Shown: piece after piece, positions 63,424-64,000 of the stretch
Position numbering within the stretch: the stretch's first letter is position 1
Layout: each line of letters starts with the position of its first letter
Assembly (NCBI RefSeq): GCF_040412425.1
Contig: NC_089782.1
Location: 42,387,322-42,451,321 of the forward strand
Length of the DNA stretch: 64,000 nt
Direction of reading: 5' to 3'
Origin: Macrobrachium rosenbergii
Taxonomy: Eukaryota; Arthropoda; Malacostraca; Decapoda; Palaemonidae
Notes under the pieces: model-generated
The model's database searches: none
What the model saw: the letters and a program-made list of their open reading frames with translations, nothing else
What the model was told of the DNA's origin: nothing
Made by a program: the position numbers and the translations under genes

Positions 63424-63536
63424 TAAACTTCCGTTTGTGAAATGACATCTAAATATCTAAAAGTCGAACGCTGACGTGTAAACTTCCAATTGTGAAATAG
63501 CATCTAAATATCTAAAAGTCGAATGCTGACCTGATG
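63424..63536. repeat. Tandem duplication, about 57 bp unit
   Basis: AAACTTCC.TTGTGAAAT..CATCTAAATATCTAAAAGTC + GAA.GCTGAC occurs twice. Confidence 0.9.
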
Positions 63537-64000
63537 AAATACATATCGATTGCAAGATTTTCCAGAAGCCGTATAACTGTTTGAATGATGTACTCCTTTC
63601 GTAACTATTATTTTATTAAACCTACTTTTACCCTTTCATTTCAAAGACCTCTCGCCCGACTTGTATTGCGGTCAAGAAGTTCAACGAACAAATTCAGTCA
63701 ATAAACGACTGAAAACAGTATTATGACAAATAAATAGATGGAAACTATGAGCTTCGGAAATAATCGACAGCGTTGCTCGTGTTTTTCCAAACTCATGATA
63801 GGGCAAAGGGAATGAAAAGCAAGGGAGACACGAATGATTAATGTAACTCCAAGAAAATATGCAATAGGTTAAGATTACTACACTGCCCTAAAATGGAAGG
63901 CTGCAGTATCTACAAAAATACAAAACTGAGAAAAATGGTAGATACTGCAGTTTTCCCTTGCCTTACAGCTGATTTTGCAGATACTACAAATGGGACCACC
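63537..64000. other. No gene; hairpin at 63901-63950
   Basis: CTGCAGTATCTAC (63901-63913) pairs perfectly with GTAGATACTGCAG (63938-63950) over a 24 nt loop; GCAGATACTACA near the end is a third related word. The window ends here. Confidence 0.6.

Overview
The window looks like nuclear DNA of an arthropod, most likely a decapod crustacean. It is AT-rich and intron-containing. Long (CT)n, (AT)n, (CA)n and (ATT)n tracts become extremely dense after about 41 kb. Several dispersed repeats resemble families I associate with shrimp, crayfish and crab genomes. The decapod assignment is inference; no rRNA, mitochondrial or other diagnostic marker is present.

One protein-coding gene can be rebuilt completely. 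On the + strand, seven coding exons between 14186 and 30253 join in frame through consensus splice sites into a 444-residue protein. It has an N-terminal SAM domain, six predicted membrane segments and the catalytic motifs of the sphingomyelin synthase family (CGDxxxSGHT and HYSIDV). This is the SAMD8/SMSr type, an ER ceramide phosphoethanolamine synthase. A 5' UTR acceptor at 14126-14127 means its promoter and first non-coding exon lie further upstream and were not identified. Its introns carry a jockey-like retrotransposon 3' end, another reverse transcriptase fragment, a minus-strand non-LTR remnant with a poly(A) tail, and a 300 bp MITE.

From 1 to 14127 the sequence is mostly unique AT-rich DNA with one MITE, a decapod-type dispersed repeat at 12370-12910 and what may be an old coding relic at 2776-4440. 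From 30254 to about 42 kb lie the SMSr 3' UTR, a third MITE copy, an eroded LINE, and a SINE-like insertion with a 16 bp target-site duplication. Around 42.2-44.4 kb composition changes to more CpG. A TATA-less promoter is suggested by an initiator TCAGTT and a DPE AGATAT at exactly +28, followed by a non-coding first exon with donor GTGAGT at 44383. The rest of the window would then be that gene's first intron.

The last 20 kb is repeat-dominated. It holds foldback elements bounded by (AT)n tracts (46.6, 52.1 and 52.3 kb), a nested insertion in a SINE (48 kb), a minisatellite whose units each carry a (GAA)n microsatellite with periods in multiples of three (55.2-56.3 kb), a (GA)n-anchored minisatellite (58 kb), a 1.3 kb inverted repeat containing a 39 bp tandem array (61-62.2 kb), and a roughly 42 bp array (62.6-63.2 kb). 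No CRISPR array, operon or credible prokaryotic gene is present.
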